Shown here: positions 24,157 through 34,095 of the stretch, one piece after another | Position numbering within the stretch: position 1 is the stretch's first letter | Layout: the number at the start of each line of letters is the position of its first letter | NCBI RefSeq assembly: GCF_001866055.1 | Contig: NZ_MLQS01000019.1 | Span: 1 to 64,000, forward strand | Source of the DNA: Anaerobacillus alkalidiazotrophicus | GTDB taxonomy: Bacteria; Bacillota; Bacilli; Bacillales_H; Anaerobacillaceae | Direction: 5' to 3' | DNA length: 64,000 nucleotides | The notes under the pieces: generated by a model | Told to the model about the DNA's origin: nothing | What the model saw: the letters and a program-made list of their open reading frames with translations, nothing else | The model's database searches: none | Translations under genes and position numbers: made by a program

Positions 24157-25623
24157 ATGATGGAACAATTATGTTTAGAACTATCGAAAATAGAAGTTTC
24201 GTATTTAGATAAGGTCGTATTAGACATTGAAAAATTATCAGTTTATCAGTTTGATTGAATTGGGATTGTTGGAAAGAACGGTGAAGGAAAGAGTACTCTA
24301 TTAAAAGTCTTGGCTGATAGAGTCAGTCTTTATAAAGGAAAAGTCAAACGTTTGATAAACGTTGGCTATTTTGAACAAATGGCAAAGCCTGTGGAGATAG
24401 AAGTCAATGATGGGCTACTAGGAAAACTAGCGGTTCCCAAAACGGAAATTGAGAAATTAAGTGGTGGAGAACAAACACGGATGAAGTTAGCGCAGTTGTT
24501 TTCCACCTATCATGAAGGGTTATTGATTGATGAGCCCACGACCCATTTAGATGCTGAGGGGATAGATTTTTTAGTTGAGGAATTGAAGTATTACTACGGC
24601 GCTCTTGTCCTCGTTAGTCATGATCGTTATGTGCTCGATCAATTGGTGACAAAGATTTGGGAGGTGCAAAATGGAAAAGTTACCGAGTATGCGGGCAACT
24701 ATTCCGCTTACGTTGAGCAAAAACAATTAGAGAGAAAACAGCACAAAGAGCAGTATGAAAAGTATACAAAAGAAAAAAATCGTCTACTGAAATCGGCAGA
24801 GGAGAGAATGAAAAAGGCAGAAAAGGTTACTCAAGCGAATAAACAAACGACGAAGAAAGAAATAAAGACAAAAGGTAATCGAATGTTCGAAACAAAATCA
24901 AAGGATACAAGTCAAAAGTCCATGCAACGTGCCGCGAAAGCGATTGAGCAACGAGTGAAGCAGCTTGATGCGGTTGATGCTCCAAAAAAAGAAAAAGTAG
25001 TTCAGTTTCAACAACCAAGAGCACTTCAATTACACAATAAGTTTCCAATTATCGCTGATCGCATAACGTTACAGGTTGGTGAAAAGACGTTATTAAAGAA
25101 TGCAAGCTTTCAATTTCCGGTAGGGAAGACGATTGCCATAACAGGGCCTAACGGATCTGGTAAAACGACACTTCTTAAGCACATTTTAAACGGCGGTGAA
25201 GGGATTACTCTTTCTCCAAAGATCGAGTTTGGTATGTATGAGCAATTGAATTATCAGTTTGGAAAATCTGAAACCGTCCTTTCATATATGAAAAATAAAA
25301 GTGACTATGACGAAAGTAAAATCCGAGCGGTATTACACAATTTGAATATTAAAGGAAATGATTTAAAAAAAGATATATGCAAGTTAAGTGGGGGAGAAGT
25401 AATTCGACTCGTATTGTGTCAATTGTTTCTAGGACGATACAATGTCCTTGTTTTAGATGAACCAACGAACTTTTTGGATGTTGATTGTATCCTAGCATTA
25501 GAAAAGTTTCTATCAGCATATGAAGGAACGGTCCTTCTTGTTTCCCATGATCGAATGTTTGTAGAACTTGTAGCTGATGTTGTCTATTTCATGGAAGAGC
25601 AACAATTAAAATTGAGGAAGTAG
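24157..25623 (+). pseudogene. ABC-F ribosomal protection protein (Msr type), interrupted by one stop codon
   Basis: From the ATG at 24157 (ribosome site GGGAGG) the frame reads through an ABC-F protein but meets TGA at 24256-24258, between YQFD and IGIVGKNGEGKST; relatives usually have Arg there, so CGA to TGA is likely. The rest is intact: first signature LSGGEQTR, linker helix pair, second Walker A GPNGSGKTT, and LVLDEPTNFLD. The next ATG in frame (24310) would lose the first Walker A. ABC-F proteins of this group eject macrolides from ribosomes. Unless the stop is read through or is a sequencing error, the protein is not made whole. Confidence 0.75.
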
Positions 25624-25630
25624 GGTGTTT

Positions 25631-26539
25631 ATGATGATGAATAAAAAAGTAATTGAGATCAAAGAGATTGCTAAGAGGAAAGGAATTATCATTGCGGGAG
25701 ATTCCATGAAAATCAACGAGTCTGGCTTGGACTTTCAAGTCGTTCATGCGGTTGATCATGAAGGGGTACCATGGATATTGCGGTTACCGAGAAGAGAGAA
25801 TTCGATGGCGAAAGCTGGTGTCGAAAAGAAAGTGTTGGATATTGTGAGTCGTCATGTCTCGTTCGAAGTGCCTGTATGGTCGGTATATACAGATGAATTC
25901 ATTGCCTATAAGCAATTATCAGGTATTCCAGCAGGAACAATTGATCCAACAATAAAAAACTATATTTGGGAGATTGATATAAACAATGTTCCCCAAAGCT
26001 ATCTTAACTCGCTAGGAAAAGTGTTAGCAGAGCTGCACCAAGTTCCGAAAGAAATGTTGAAGATACCGGGATTAAAGGTACAAACCATGACTGAAGCGAA
26101 AGCAAGCATGAAAAAACGAATGTCAGTGGTAAAAGAAAAGTATGGCGTTGGTGAGGAGTTATGGAATAGGTGGCAAGCATGGGTGGACAATGACAAAATG
26201 TGGCCAATGCATACCGGGCTGATCCATGGTGATGTTCATGCCGGTCATACGTTAATCAATGACCAGGCTGAAGTAACTGGATTAATCGATTGGACAGAAG
26301 TGGCTGTAACAGATGTCTCAAAAGATTTTGTTGGCATTAACATGACGTTTGGTGAACAGGTGTTAGAACAAGTTATTGCCTCCTATGAAGCAGCAGGTGG
26401 AGTTACTTGGCCTCTCATGAAAGAGCATATCATTGAATTGCAAGCAACTTATGCAATTGATATTACCGAGTTTGCGGAAGCATCTGGTTCAAAAGAATAT
26501 GTACAAATGGCTAAAGAAAGTTTAGGTGTAGAAAAGTAA
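25631..26539 (+). CDS. mph: Macrolide 2'-phosphotransferase
   Basis: About 302 residues of the aminoglycoside/macrolide phosphotransferase fold. The catalytic loop is LIHGDVHAGHTL (about 197-208) and the magnesium-binding GLIDWTE follows at about 216-222. The N-terminus with WILRLPRRENS fits Mph enzymes, which inactivate macrolides by GTP-dependent phosphorylation of the 2'-OH. The start is one of three ATGs at 25631-25637. It follows the ABC-F gene by about seven bases, so it should be induced by the same leader. Confidence 0.85.
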   Translation: MMMNKKVIEIKEIAKRKGIIIAGDSMKINESGLDFQVVHAVDHEGVPWILRLPRRENSMAKAGVEKKVLDIVSRHVSFEVPVWSVYTDEFIAYKQLSGIPAGTIDPTIKNYIWEIDINNVPQSYLNSLGKVLAELHQVPKEMLKIPGLKVQTMTEAKASMKKRMSVVKEKYGVGEELWNRWQAWVDNDKMWPMHTGLIHGDVHAGHTLINDQAEVTGLIDWTEVAVTDVSKDFVGINMTFGEQVLEQVIASYEAAGGVTWPLMKEHIIELQATYAIDITEFAEASGSKEYVQMAKESLGVEK

Positions 26540-26566
26540 CAACACGCAAAAGCTAAAACCATATGC

Positions 26567-26604
26567 AAAATAGGGATTCCATCATAATGGGCTCCCTATT
26601 TTAC
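26567..26604 (+). terminator. Rho-independent terminator
   Basis: AAAATAGGGA and TCCCTATTTTA pair around a loop of about 16 bases and end the resistance unit. Confidence 0.7.
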
Positions 26605-26671
26605 TTTGCAAGTAATAGGTTAGGTGTTATTAATTACTTTTTTTAAAGACTGGCTCTTTCGTGATAACGTA

Positions 26672-26745
26672 CTCATCTTTATAGAGCAGTGATGTCGCTC
26701 ACCACAAACTAAAAAATCAAACGATATTTAACAAATTCAAAGGTC
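26672..26745 (+). repeat. Short repeat with ATAGAGCAGTGATGTCGCTCACC
   Basis: The stretch from ATCTTTATAGAGCAGTG through TTTAACAAATT recurs at 33779-33842 with a few changes, and contains a GTGA/TCAC stem. The rest of 26605-27023 shows no gene; a TACCTA/TAGGTA hairpin lies near 26871-26893. Confidence 0.5.
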
Positions 26746-27023
26746 CAATTAAACTTTTTATCTACGACGTATATATATATTCGTATAGCAGGTCAATAGA
26801 TTTCATAGTAGAAGCATTTTTAAAAATTAAAGCATCATTCGAATGTTGAAAAAAATATAGTACCTACATATCTACATATATATTAGGTAGTTTTATTTCC
26901 TGAAGACAATAAACCACCGTAAAGACGATGCAACCAAAAGAAATTCATGTGAAAGTCTAATGATCCTAAATTTATGTAACCTTTGCAGCTATTTTAGCGT
27001 AAATATTAGAAACGAATTGGAGA

Positions 27024-27410
27024 GTGATAACTATTATAGATCCTTTTTCTTTTGCCCAATTTTTTATACCTTTAATTTTCATTATTGTGATTGGAGGAAT
27101 TATTTTTAATGTTGCTAAAGGTGTGTCTGAATGGCATAGCAATAATCAGCAACCTACTTTGACAGTAAATACACGGGTTGTTTCCAAAAGAACTGAAACA
27201 TCTAGACATATGCATAATCACAATGGGCATCATCATCACAATACTACAACGCATTACTATATTACATTTGAAGTAGAAAGTAGTGATCGGATTGAACTTT
27301 CTGTAAAGGGTAAGCAGTATGGTCTTATTGCGGAGGGAGATATCGGAAAATTAACATTTCAAGGCACTCGCTATCATAACTTTGAGAGAATAAGTAACAT
27401 TCAAATTTAA
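27024..27410 (+). CDS. DUF2500 domain protein
   Basis: 128 residues from a GTG start. One membrane helix (about 10-30) is followed by the conserved pattern TVNTRVVSKRTETS, a His-rich insert (HMHNHNGHHHH, about 63-73) and a C-terminal beta domain with HYYITFEVESSDRIEL. This matches the DUF2500 family of unknown function. The His-rich loop could bind metal. GGAGAG lies very close to the start, so the start is not certain. Confidence 0.75.
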   Translation: MITIIDPFSFAQFFIPLIFIIVIGGIIFNVAKGVSEWHSNNQQPTLTVNTRVVSKRTETSRHMHNHNGHHHHNTTTHYYITFEVESSDRIELSVKGKQYGLIAEGDIGKLTFQGTRYHNFERISNIQI

Positions 27411-27489
27411 AAATTTGTAGATAAACTATTTGTTAACGGCAAAAGTAGTACAAAAAATGCTGCATTAATAAAAAGAGGAGGGGAATTTT

Positions 27490-28458
27490 GTGAAAGCGAT
27501 TGTATGTCAGGAATATGGTCCATATGATGTTCTTCAACTTCAAGAAGTTGAAAAGCCAGTCCCTAAAGATAATGAAATATTAATAAAAATTCATGCGACA
27601 GCAGTAAACTCCGCTGATTGGCGATTACGAAAAGCTGACCCGTTCATAGTAAGATTCTTCTTTGGTTTTACCAAACCCAAACGAGCTATTCTTGGAGGTG
27701 TCCTTGCTGGTGAGGTTGAAGCTGTTGGTAAAGCTGTAACACGGTTTAAACAAGGTGATCAAATATACGGATCTACTGGTATGAGTTTGGGTAGTTATGC
27801 TGAGTACAAATGTCTACGTGAAGATGCTCCAATAGCATTAAAACCGCAAAATCTAAGCTATGAAGAAGCAGCAGCTATTCCGTTTGGGGGAATGACAGCG
27901 ATACACTTTCTTAGAAAGGCAAAAATCGAAAGTGGACAGAAGGTTCTTATTTATGGCGCTTCTGGTGCTGTTGGAACAGCTGCTGTTCAGCTTGCCAAGT
28001 ACTATGGAGCTGAAGTAACTGGGGTATGTAGTACCTCTAATCTAGAAATGGTTAAATCATTAGGAGCAGATAAGGTAATTGATTACACAAAAAATGACTT
28101 TACTAAAAGTGGTGAGAAGTATGATGTTATTTTTGACACGGTAGGTAAGATTTCTTTTTTCGAAACTAAGAGTAAACTTACCAAACATGGCTATTTCCTA
28201 TTAGGTTCGGCTGGTGTTTCTCATACATTATTAGGTGTTGGAACGTCATTAGTAGGCAGCAAGAAGGCGATAGCAGGAGTCGCTCAAGAAAAGTCTGAAG
28301 ATTTAGTCTTCTTGAAAGAACTTATTGAGGCTGGAAAATATACATCCGTTATCGACCGAACCTATCCGTTGGATCAAGTACCCGAAGCACATCGCTATGC
28401 TGAGAAAGGTCATAAAAAGGGCAATGTAGCCATCTCGATTGAACATGAGAAAAGTTAA
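27490..28458 (+). CDS. NAD(P)-dependent alcohol dehydrogenase / quinone oxidoreductase (MDR)
   Basis: 322 residues from a GTG start after AGAGGAGGG. It has the GroES-like N-terminal fold and a Rossmann motif ([19 protein letters not shown], about 157-175), and it lacks the zinc-binding cysteines, as in the quinone reductase branch of the medium-chain family. It probably reduces quinones or enones with NADPH; the substrate is unknown. It is followed by its own terminator. Confidence 0.82.
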   Translation: MKAIVCQEYGPYDVLQLQEVEKPVPKDNEILIKIHATAVNSADWRLRKADPFIVRFFFGFTKPKRAILGGVLAGEVEAVGKAVTRFKQGDQIYGSTGMSLGSYAEYKCLREDAPIALKPQNLSYEEAAAIPFGGMTAIHFLRKAKIESGQKVLIYGASGAVGTAAVQLAKYYGAEVTGVCSTSNLEMVKSLGADKVIDYTKNDFTKSGEKYDVIFDTVGKISFFETKSKLTKHGYFLLGSAGVSHTLLGVGTSLVGSKKAIAGVAQEKSEDLVFLKELIEAGKYTSVIDRTYPLDQVPEAHRYAEKGHKKGNVAISIEHEKS

Positions 28459-28471
28459 ATGAATGTACGTT

Positions 28472-28532
28472 AAAAGGGGTCTGATCCCCACTGCGTTAAC
28501 GATACTGCGGTGGGGACTAGATCCCTTTTTAC
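28472..28532 (+). terminator. Long rho-independent terminator
   Basis: AAAAGGG and CCCTTTTT enclose a second stem CCCCACTGCG/CGCGGTGGGG-like around GTTAACGATA. The stem is long and symmetric. Confidence 0.75.
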
Positions 28533-28651
28533 ACTTTTTAAACTGACCAAAATCGTTAAACTGTACATTGAAATACTGTTAATTTCTACCTAAAATTAAT
28601 TTATAACCAGTGGTCACATTATCCGAAACGCGCGTAAGGATGTGTATTGAA

Positions 28652-29242
28652 ATGGATTTTTTTAAAAGTGATAAAGCAAGGCAGACAAAAAGAAAAATAG
28701 TAGAAGCTGCAGAAGTATTGTTAATGGAAAGAGATATTACTAAAGTTTCTGTAAGTGAAATTGTCAAAAAAGCAAAAGTAGCGAAAGGAACCTTTTACCT
28801 TTATTTTGAGAGCAAAGAAGACCTAGCATGGGATCTCGTGCAAAAAGGCGTGTTAATTTTTTGGCATGAAATTACCGAATTAAAAGAAGCGTCCGTATCA
28901 AAAGAAACAATCGACAACTTAATAAGCAAAGCGATAAACTTTTCCATAAAAAACAAAAAAATTATTAGGATCATTCATCAAGTGAAGTTTTTAGAATTCA
29001 TTAATCATGAAAATCACCAATCTAAGTTTGAAGAAAAATTCTCTTTAGCAATTAAAGCTTGGCTTGATCGTGGTATTGCTGAAGGTGTTCTCGATATTCA
29101 AGATTCAGATTTTTATGCCAAATTTATTCTAATTTCTTTACATGAAATTTTAGAGCGAATGATTTTAGGTGAATTAGACTATGATCTCAACGAAGCGGAA
29201 ACGCACCTAAAAGACATCATTAATAAAATAATAGGGTGGTAG
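28652..29242 (+). CDS. TetR family transcriptional regulator
   Basis: About 196 residues starting MDFFKSDKARQTKRKIVEAA. The ATG at 28652 is preferred because AAGGAT lies about nine bases upstream; longer frames lack a site. The HTH (about 30-52) reads VSEIVKKAKVAKGTFYLYF. The C-terminal ligand domain is helical. It lies four bases before an MMPL transporter gene and probably represses that pair. Confidence 0.82.
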   Translation: MDFFKSDKARQTKRKIVEAAEVLLMERDITKVSVSEIVKKAKVAKGTFYLYFESKEDLAWDLVQKGVLIFWHEITELKEASVSKETIDNLISKAINFSIKNKKIIRIIHQVKFLEFINHENHQSKFEEKFSLAIKAWLDRGIAEGVLDIQDSDFYAKFILISLHEILERMILGELDYDLNEAETHLKDIINKIIGW

Positions 29243-29249
29243 TAAAGTG

Positions 29250-31493
29250 ATGAAACATTTAGCAAACTTATTGCTTAACAAATATAAACTTATCTTATTT
29301 ATAAGCTTACTTGTATTTGGGTTATCAGTCATATTAGCATCAAAGCTAAATATTAGTTCTGATATGGAAGAATTACTCCCTCACGATAGTCAGACATTGC
29401 ATTCTATTAGGGAGTTTGAGCAATATTTCGACTCCCAAGAAAGTGGAATTGTTGTTGTGCAAGGCGACACAGAGATGAGCAAACACTTTTTAGCTGAATT
29501 GGAGCAACAACTATTAGCAAATGAAATTGACGCAGATTTATTATATAAAGTAGATTTAAGTAGTTTAAAAGACTTCGGTCTATTATATTTAGATACATCC
29601 TTTTTTATAGACTTAGAAACAGCACTTAATACTGAAGACATTGAAGAAATCGACCAATTGTTAACATCTTTAAAAGATAATCAAAGCTTTCAATCTGAGA
29701 AAAATACGATTCAATATATAACGAATGACGATGAAAATGTATTTCTGTTGATGATCCGCTTTAAATTAGATAAAAACGTTGACTTTTTAGAAAGTCGAGA
29801 ATTAATTTATGATCAATTAAGAGAAACGATCGATTATTTACTTACGAAAGAAGAATTTCTTGATTTAGAGGCTGGATTGACAGGCGGAGCATTTATTCAA
29901 GATATTGAAGCTGACCGTGTCGCACTTGATGGATTTTTAGGAACATTTTTTATCACGATTTTGTTCATTATCTTCCTAATCGTCCTATCTTTTCGGAGGA
30001 CACTATTATTAACATCTGTTATTTATCCTTTAATCCTTGGTGCATTATTAACTGCTGCTTTCGCTTATTTATTTTATGGCTCGATCAATGTTTTTTCAAT
30101 GAGCTTTGCACTCTTATTAGTTGGTTTAGGGATTGATTTTTCCATCCATTTAATAGCTAGATATCTTGAAGAAAGAGAAAATGGCGAGGATGTCAGCTAC
30201 TCGGTAAAAAATGCGATACAAGGAACAGGCGTCAGTATTACTATCGGCGCTATAACAACAAGTGTAGCCTTCTTTACGTTTGTATTAGCAAAATTTAAAG
30301 CTTTTGAACAAATGGGTATTATCTCGGGTATGGGAATTATTCTCCTTTGTACAACAATGATCATGATTGTTCCGGCGTTAATGATGATCATTGATTCAAA
30401 GCGACCATTTGCTAAAAAGAAAAAAATTAAATTTACCTTTTTATATTCATTTGGAGAAATCATTGAAAAAAAACCGTCGATTTTTATACTAAGTATCCTA
30501 GTTTTACTGCCTCTATTGTTCGTTAACGTGAAAAATACTGAAGTGATTGGTGATTTGGATAAAATCTATCCTGATAATATCGAAAGTAAGAAGTGGGAAG
30601 CTGTTGTGAAAGAGCAGTTTGATTATAACCCTAATACATTAACTTTTATGGTTGAAAATGAAGAAGTTTTAAAAGATGTGGTCAGAAAATTAGAAAAAAG
30701 GGCGGATGTCGAAAAAATCCTATCAATCTATGAATATTTACCTGAACAACAAGAATATAAAACAGAAGTCATCAATAAATTAATGACGTTTCTAGAAAAT
30801 GTTGGCTACCCACAGATAGGAATCTTTAATATAAACAAAATGGAAATTAATGACCTGCCAGCTAATTTAATCGCAAACTTTGCCGGTAAAGAAGGCCGAT
30901 TACTCGTTGAAGTGATTCCAGCTGTAAACATCTATGAAGAAGCCTATTATAACGAATTGAAAGTAGCGATTTTAAATGCAAGCGGAAATACACCTGTGAG
31001 CATGGCAGCTATTATGAATGAAGTCATCGGTTTAGTAAAAGAAGACATTATTAAAATTTCAATATTATGTATCGTTATTGTGGCAATCTTTTTATTAGTC
31101 ATCTTTAAGTCAATAAAAGAGATGCTTATTTGTGTTACACCGGTTGTCTTAACACTTTATGTAACAATTGGGGTTTTGCCGTTATTAAATTTAGAAATAA
31201 ACATCCTAAGTATTGCCGCACTTCCTTTACTTATCGGGATTGGGATTGACAGCAGTATCCATCTCTTACACCGACTCAAAACACAAAAAGAAAGAAATAT
31301 CGGCTACGCTTTAATGACAACAGGAAAAGCAATCATTCTATCTGCGATGACTACGTGTATTGGTTTTGGTAGCCTAATATTTATTAATCATCCAGGAATG
31401 GCTATGCTAGGTGCTACCGTGTCCTTAGGATTACTCATTTGTTTAATCATTACTTTGACAGTTTTACCGTCTTTGTATAGATGGCTGAAATAA
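29250..31493 (+). CDS. MMPL family RND-type transporter
   Basis: 747 residues in two repeats, each with one helix, an extracellular domain of about 170 residues, and a block of five helices. GLGIDFSIH and GIGIDSSIHLLHR mark the start of the second helices in each block, with the Asp residues used in proton coupling. Family members export lipids or hydrophobic compounds. Co-transcription with the TetR regulator points to induction by a substrate. RBS GGGTGG lies before the GTG-ATG pair. Confidence 0.82.
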   Translation: MKHLANLLLNKYKLILFISLLVFGLSVILASKLNISSDMEELLPHDSQTLHSIREFEQYFDSQESGIVVVQGDTEMSKHFLAELEQQLLANEIDADLLYKVDLSSLKDFGLLYLDTSFFIDLETALNTEDIEEIDQLLTSLKDNQSFQSEKNTIQYITNDDENVFLLMIRFKLDKNVDFLESRELIYDQLRETIDYLLTKEEFLDLEAGLTGGAFIQDIEADRVALDGFLGTFFITILFIIFLIVLSFRRTLLLTSVIYPLILGALLTAAFAYLFYGSINVFSMSFALLLVGLGIDFSIHLIARYLEERENGEDVSYSVKNAIQGTGVSITIGAITTSVAFFTFVLAKFKAFEQMGIISGMGIILLCTTMIMIVPALMMIIDSKRPFAKKKKIKFTFLYSFGEIIEKKPSIFILSILVLLPLLFVNVKNTEVIGDLDKIYPDNIESKKWEAVVKEQFDYNPNTLTFMVENEEVLKDVVRKLEKRADVEKILSIYEYLPEQQEYKTEVINKLMTFLENVGYPQIGIFNINKMEINDLPANLIANFAGKEGRLLVEVIPAVNIYEEAYYNELKVAILNASGNTPVSMAAIMNEVIGLVKEDIIKISILCIVIVAIFLLVIFKSIKEMLICVTPVVLTLYVTIGVLPLLNLEINILSIAALPLLIGIGIDSSIHLLHRLKTQKERNIGYALMTTGKAIILSAMTTCIGFGSLIFINHPGMAMLGATVSLGLLICLIITLTVLPSLYRWLK

Positions 31494-31754
31494 TGTTGTA
31501 TCACTGTAATAGAAAAATGAAAATACGTGAAATTTCATGGTTAATACATTATTCCAAACCTCATCATCATATCGTTATCCCAGAAAACTCTAGGCTACTT
31601 TTACTTGCTTTTGTTAAGTCCTCAAATGATCTTTTTCTTTTTTTTTGCTTTAATTACTTCATTTTCAGATATATCGTCAATAATTGGAATGTTTTGTTTT
31701 TAAGCTGTTAAACCGCATACCGAGTGGAATATGTAGTATTTTTCGAAAAATAAC

Positions 31755-31793
31755 TTGAAATATTTCAAAAAAAATCGAACGAAATCTCGATTT
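31755..31793. promoter_or_regulatory. Palindromes upstream of the ECF sigma gene
   Basis: TTGAAATATTTCAA (31755-31768) is a perfect 14-bp palindrome and AAATCGA/TCGATTT (about 31772-31793) a second inverted repeat. Their place 40-80 bases before the sigma gene suggests control sites; no clear promoter was recognised. The rest of 31494-31833 has no convincing gene. Confidence 0.35.
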
Positions 31794-31833
31794 CTTACCA
31801 ATATGGTGTGTAAAAAGAAAAGGAGGATTGATT

Positions 31834-32412
31834 ATGGAAGAGGCAAATGATATAAATCAGCTCATAGAACTAGTATTGTCTAAAAATCAACAAGCGTTCG
31901 GTGAACTTTATGAACGTACGATTCATGACGTTTATAGAACCGTTCATTTTTTACTAGATGAAAAAACAAATGTAGATGATATTGTTCAAGAAACGTATAT
32001 TCAAGTTTATAAAAATCTTAAAAAGTTCGATAAAACGAAACCTTTTAAGCCTTGGATCACTGGAATTGCCATTAAACAAATTCACTCTTATCGCAGAAAA
32101 AGTTGGATGGGACTTAGGATACTTAAAAAGTTTGAAAGAACAGAGCCAAGAAATGTCATAGATCAGACAGACGACCTAATTGATAAAATATCCAACAAAG
32201 AAATCTATGAGCTTGTAAATTTGATACCGTACAAACTAAAACAGGTGATTATTCTTCATTATTTAAACGAATATTCTCAAGAAGAAGTTTCCGAAATTTT
32301 GAATATCCCACTCGGTACTGTGAAGTCAAGAATTAATGCCGCATTAACAAAACTACGGCAAAAAGGTCATAGTAATCAAAATCTTTTTGAGGAAGTGAGG
32401 AATGCACAATGA
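31834..32412 (+). CDS. ECF RNA polymerase sigma factor
   Basis: 192 residues: region 2 with DDIVQETYIQVYKNLKKFDK and FKPWITGIA (about 45-85), and region 4 with EVSEILNIPLGTVKSRINAAL (about 150-172). AGGAGG lies seven bases before the ATG at 31834. It overlaps the next gene by four bases, the usual coupling with an anti-sigma partner. The regulon cannot be inferred. Confidence 0.85.
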   Translation: MEEANDINQLIELVLSKNQQAFGELYERTIHDVYRTVHFLLDEKTNVDDIVQETYIQVYKNLKKFDKTKPFKPWITGIAIKQIHSYRRKSWMGLRILKKFERTEPRNVIDQTDDLIDKISNKEIYELVNLIPYKLKQVIILHYLNEYSQEEVSEILNIPLGTVKSRINAALTKLRQKGHSNQNLFEEVRNAQ

Positions 32413-33473
32413 ACTTTGAAAAGACGGTAAAACAATCTTTAATAGAAAAAAGTAAAGAAGTAAATCCCCCTCAAAAGCTGAAACAAAAAGTATTAAATAA
32501 AATTGAAATGAACAGTGGTTTAAATAAAATAAAAAAACGCATAGTAGCGGGTTTGATCGTAATTTTCTTAATTATTCCTACTAGTGCGATTGCCTACCAA
32601 GCCTATTTAGCTGACGAATTATATGGTTCATTTGAAAATGTAAAAAACCATTTTGCTTCTGCAACAATAGACAGCTATATGTTATTGAATGCTAAATTAT
32701 TACAAGTAAAAGGTGAACTTGGAAAAGAAGAATTTCAACAATTTAAAGATCATTTAAAAATAATAACAGGTGTAAAAATAGATTACGGAAATCAATATGG
32801 AAACATTGACTTTGATTTGCTTCCTCAAGACAAAGTTGAGGAGATAAAAAATGCAATGATGGTTGTACAACCGTATTTTGATAGATTAAATGGTCATGAG
32901 TCTAGTAATGATATGTTATCTGCTGAGGAATATGAATTATATATTGAAGCGCTCATGACGTATGAAAAAATACTAGTACAAAGCGGGATTAATCCTAGTA
33001 AAAGCTTTGAAAATACAGATGTTAAACCTGAATTGCTTGACCAATTTCTAAATGCTAGAGGCATAATAAAGGATGTCGATAATAAAATTATGACAATAGC
33101 AAGTGATAGTCCCTTCCCTATCCCTAATTTCTCGATAAATAATCAAAATATTGAAGTGGATTATGTAGTACTTACTTATCTTGGTTCAGACATTCATGGT
33201 AATGATAGTAATGATAGTGAAATACTTCTTGAACTTGCAGAGCGTTTACAACCAATTGGCGTTACTCCTAGTGCTATTATGGAAGTTACTTTTGATGAGC
33301 AACCCCAGACAATTGAATTTCAAATTATGAACATGCAGAGGAATATTTATAGTAAAGGTTCATTAGAAGAACTTCAATTACCGACAGAAAAGGGCGATTA
33401 CTTAATTGTACTCCTAGGTGAGTGGGGTGATGAGAAAGCCTCTTATTCATTTATAGCTAAAGTTATAGATTGA
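32409..33473 (+). CDS. Putative anti-sigma factor, DUF3600-like membrane protein
   Basis: 354 residues. A cytoplasmic N-terminus of about 40 residues is followed by one membrane helix (about 44-64) and a large extracytoplasmic domain with HFASATIDSYMLLNAKLLQV, the pattern I associate with DUF3600 proteins found beside ECF sigma genes in Bacillus. Topology, coupling to the sigma gene and length fit a membrane anti-sigma factor. The family assignment is from memory of its motif and not tested. Confidence 0.65.
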   Translation: MNFEKTVKQSLIEKSKEVNPPQKLKQKVLNKIEMNSGLNKIKKRIVAGLIVIFLIIPTSAIAYQAYLADELYGSFENVKNHFASATIDSYMLLNAKLLQVKGELGKEEFQQFKDHLKIITGVKIDYGNQYGNIDFDLLPQDKVEEIKNAMMVVQPYFDRLNGHESSNDMLSAEEYELYIEALMTYEKILVQSGINPSKSFENTDVKPELLDQFLNARGIIKDVDNKIMTIASDSPFPIPNFSINNQNIEVDYVVLTYLGSDIHGNDSNDSEILLELAERLQPIGVTPSAIMEVTFDEQPQTIEFQIMNMQRNIYSKGSLEELQLPTEKGDYLIVLLGEWGDEKASYSFIAKVID

Positions 33474-33491
33474 TATAGGGACATTAACATC

Positions 33492-33536
33492 GACAGTCAA
33501 TTTCCATTTTGGGAATTGGCTGTTTTGATTTTTTTG
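33492..33536 (+). terminator. Rho-independent terminator
   Basis: ACAGTCAATTTCC and GGGAATTGGCTGT pair and are followed by TTTGATTTTTTTG. Confidence 0.75.
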
Positions 33537-33730
33537 AATAAGGATAGACCAATAGACGATTTAGGGAATGAAGGTGTAAACAAAGATTTGAGAAAATACA
33601 TTATCATTTATTCTTCGCTAAAGAATTAAAGTATAAGTGGTTCTTAAATTAGCCGACGCATCAACAAGTTACTAACTGAATGGGTGCAAGATCTCTTCCT
33701 AAGAGGGGTTCATATTTTTCTAGGGAAAAA

Positions 33731-33842
33731 GGGACAGGTACCTTGTCCCAAATGAATTTTAGGTAGCCTAACCTGTCCATCTTTATAGAGCAGTGATGTC
33801 GCTCACCGCATACTAAAAAAATAATGAGATTTAACAAATTAT
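33731..33842 (+). repeat. GGGACA hairpin and second copy of the ATAGAGCAGTG repeat
   Basis: GGGACAGGTACCTTGTCCC (33731-33749) forms a hairpin, and 33779-33842 repeats the stretch at 26672. No gene was found in 33537-33993. Confidence 0.5.
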
Positions 33843-33993
33843 CCTTTTTTTTCATAATAAACCTGTCCTATGTTGCACATTCTGTTACAACACAATAAAA
33901 AACTGTACTATACCAACAAGTAGTATAGACTATATATTTTAAAAGTTAAATGCCCTATAAAATTTATTGTAGGAAAAATAGTATAAGTTTCTG

Positions 33994-34022
33994 TTGTTCT
34001 CAATTTCGTATGCTGTTACAAT
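33994..34022 (+). promoter_or_regulatory. Promoter of the 2-oxoacid oxidoreductase operon
   Basis: TTGTTC and TACAAT are 17 bases apart, about 75 bases before the first gene. Confidence 0.5.
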
Positions 34023-34095
34023 AAAGTTGTAATTTTAAAAATATTTTAAATATTTAAGTATCGAAATGTGTTTTTTAGAGATGGGAGGGCTATGT

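Noticed and set aside
31481..31711. Plus frame of 76 codons after the MMPL gene
   Set aside because: It starts inside the MMPL gene's end, lacks a ribosome site and reads like translated AT-rich spacer.
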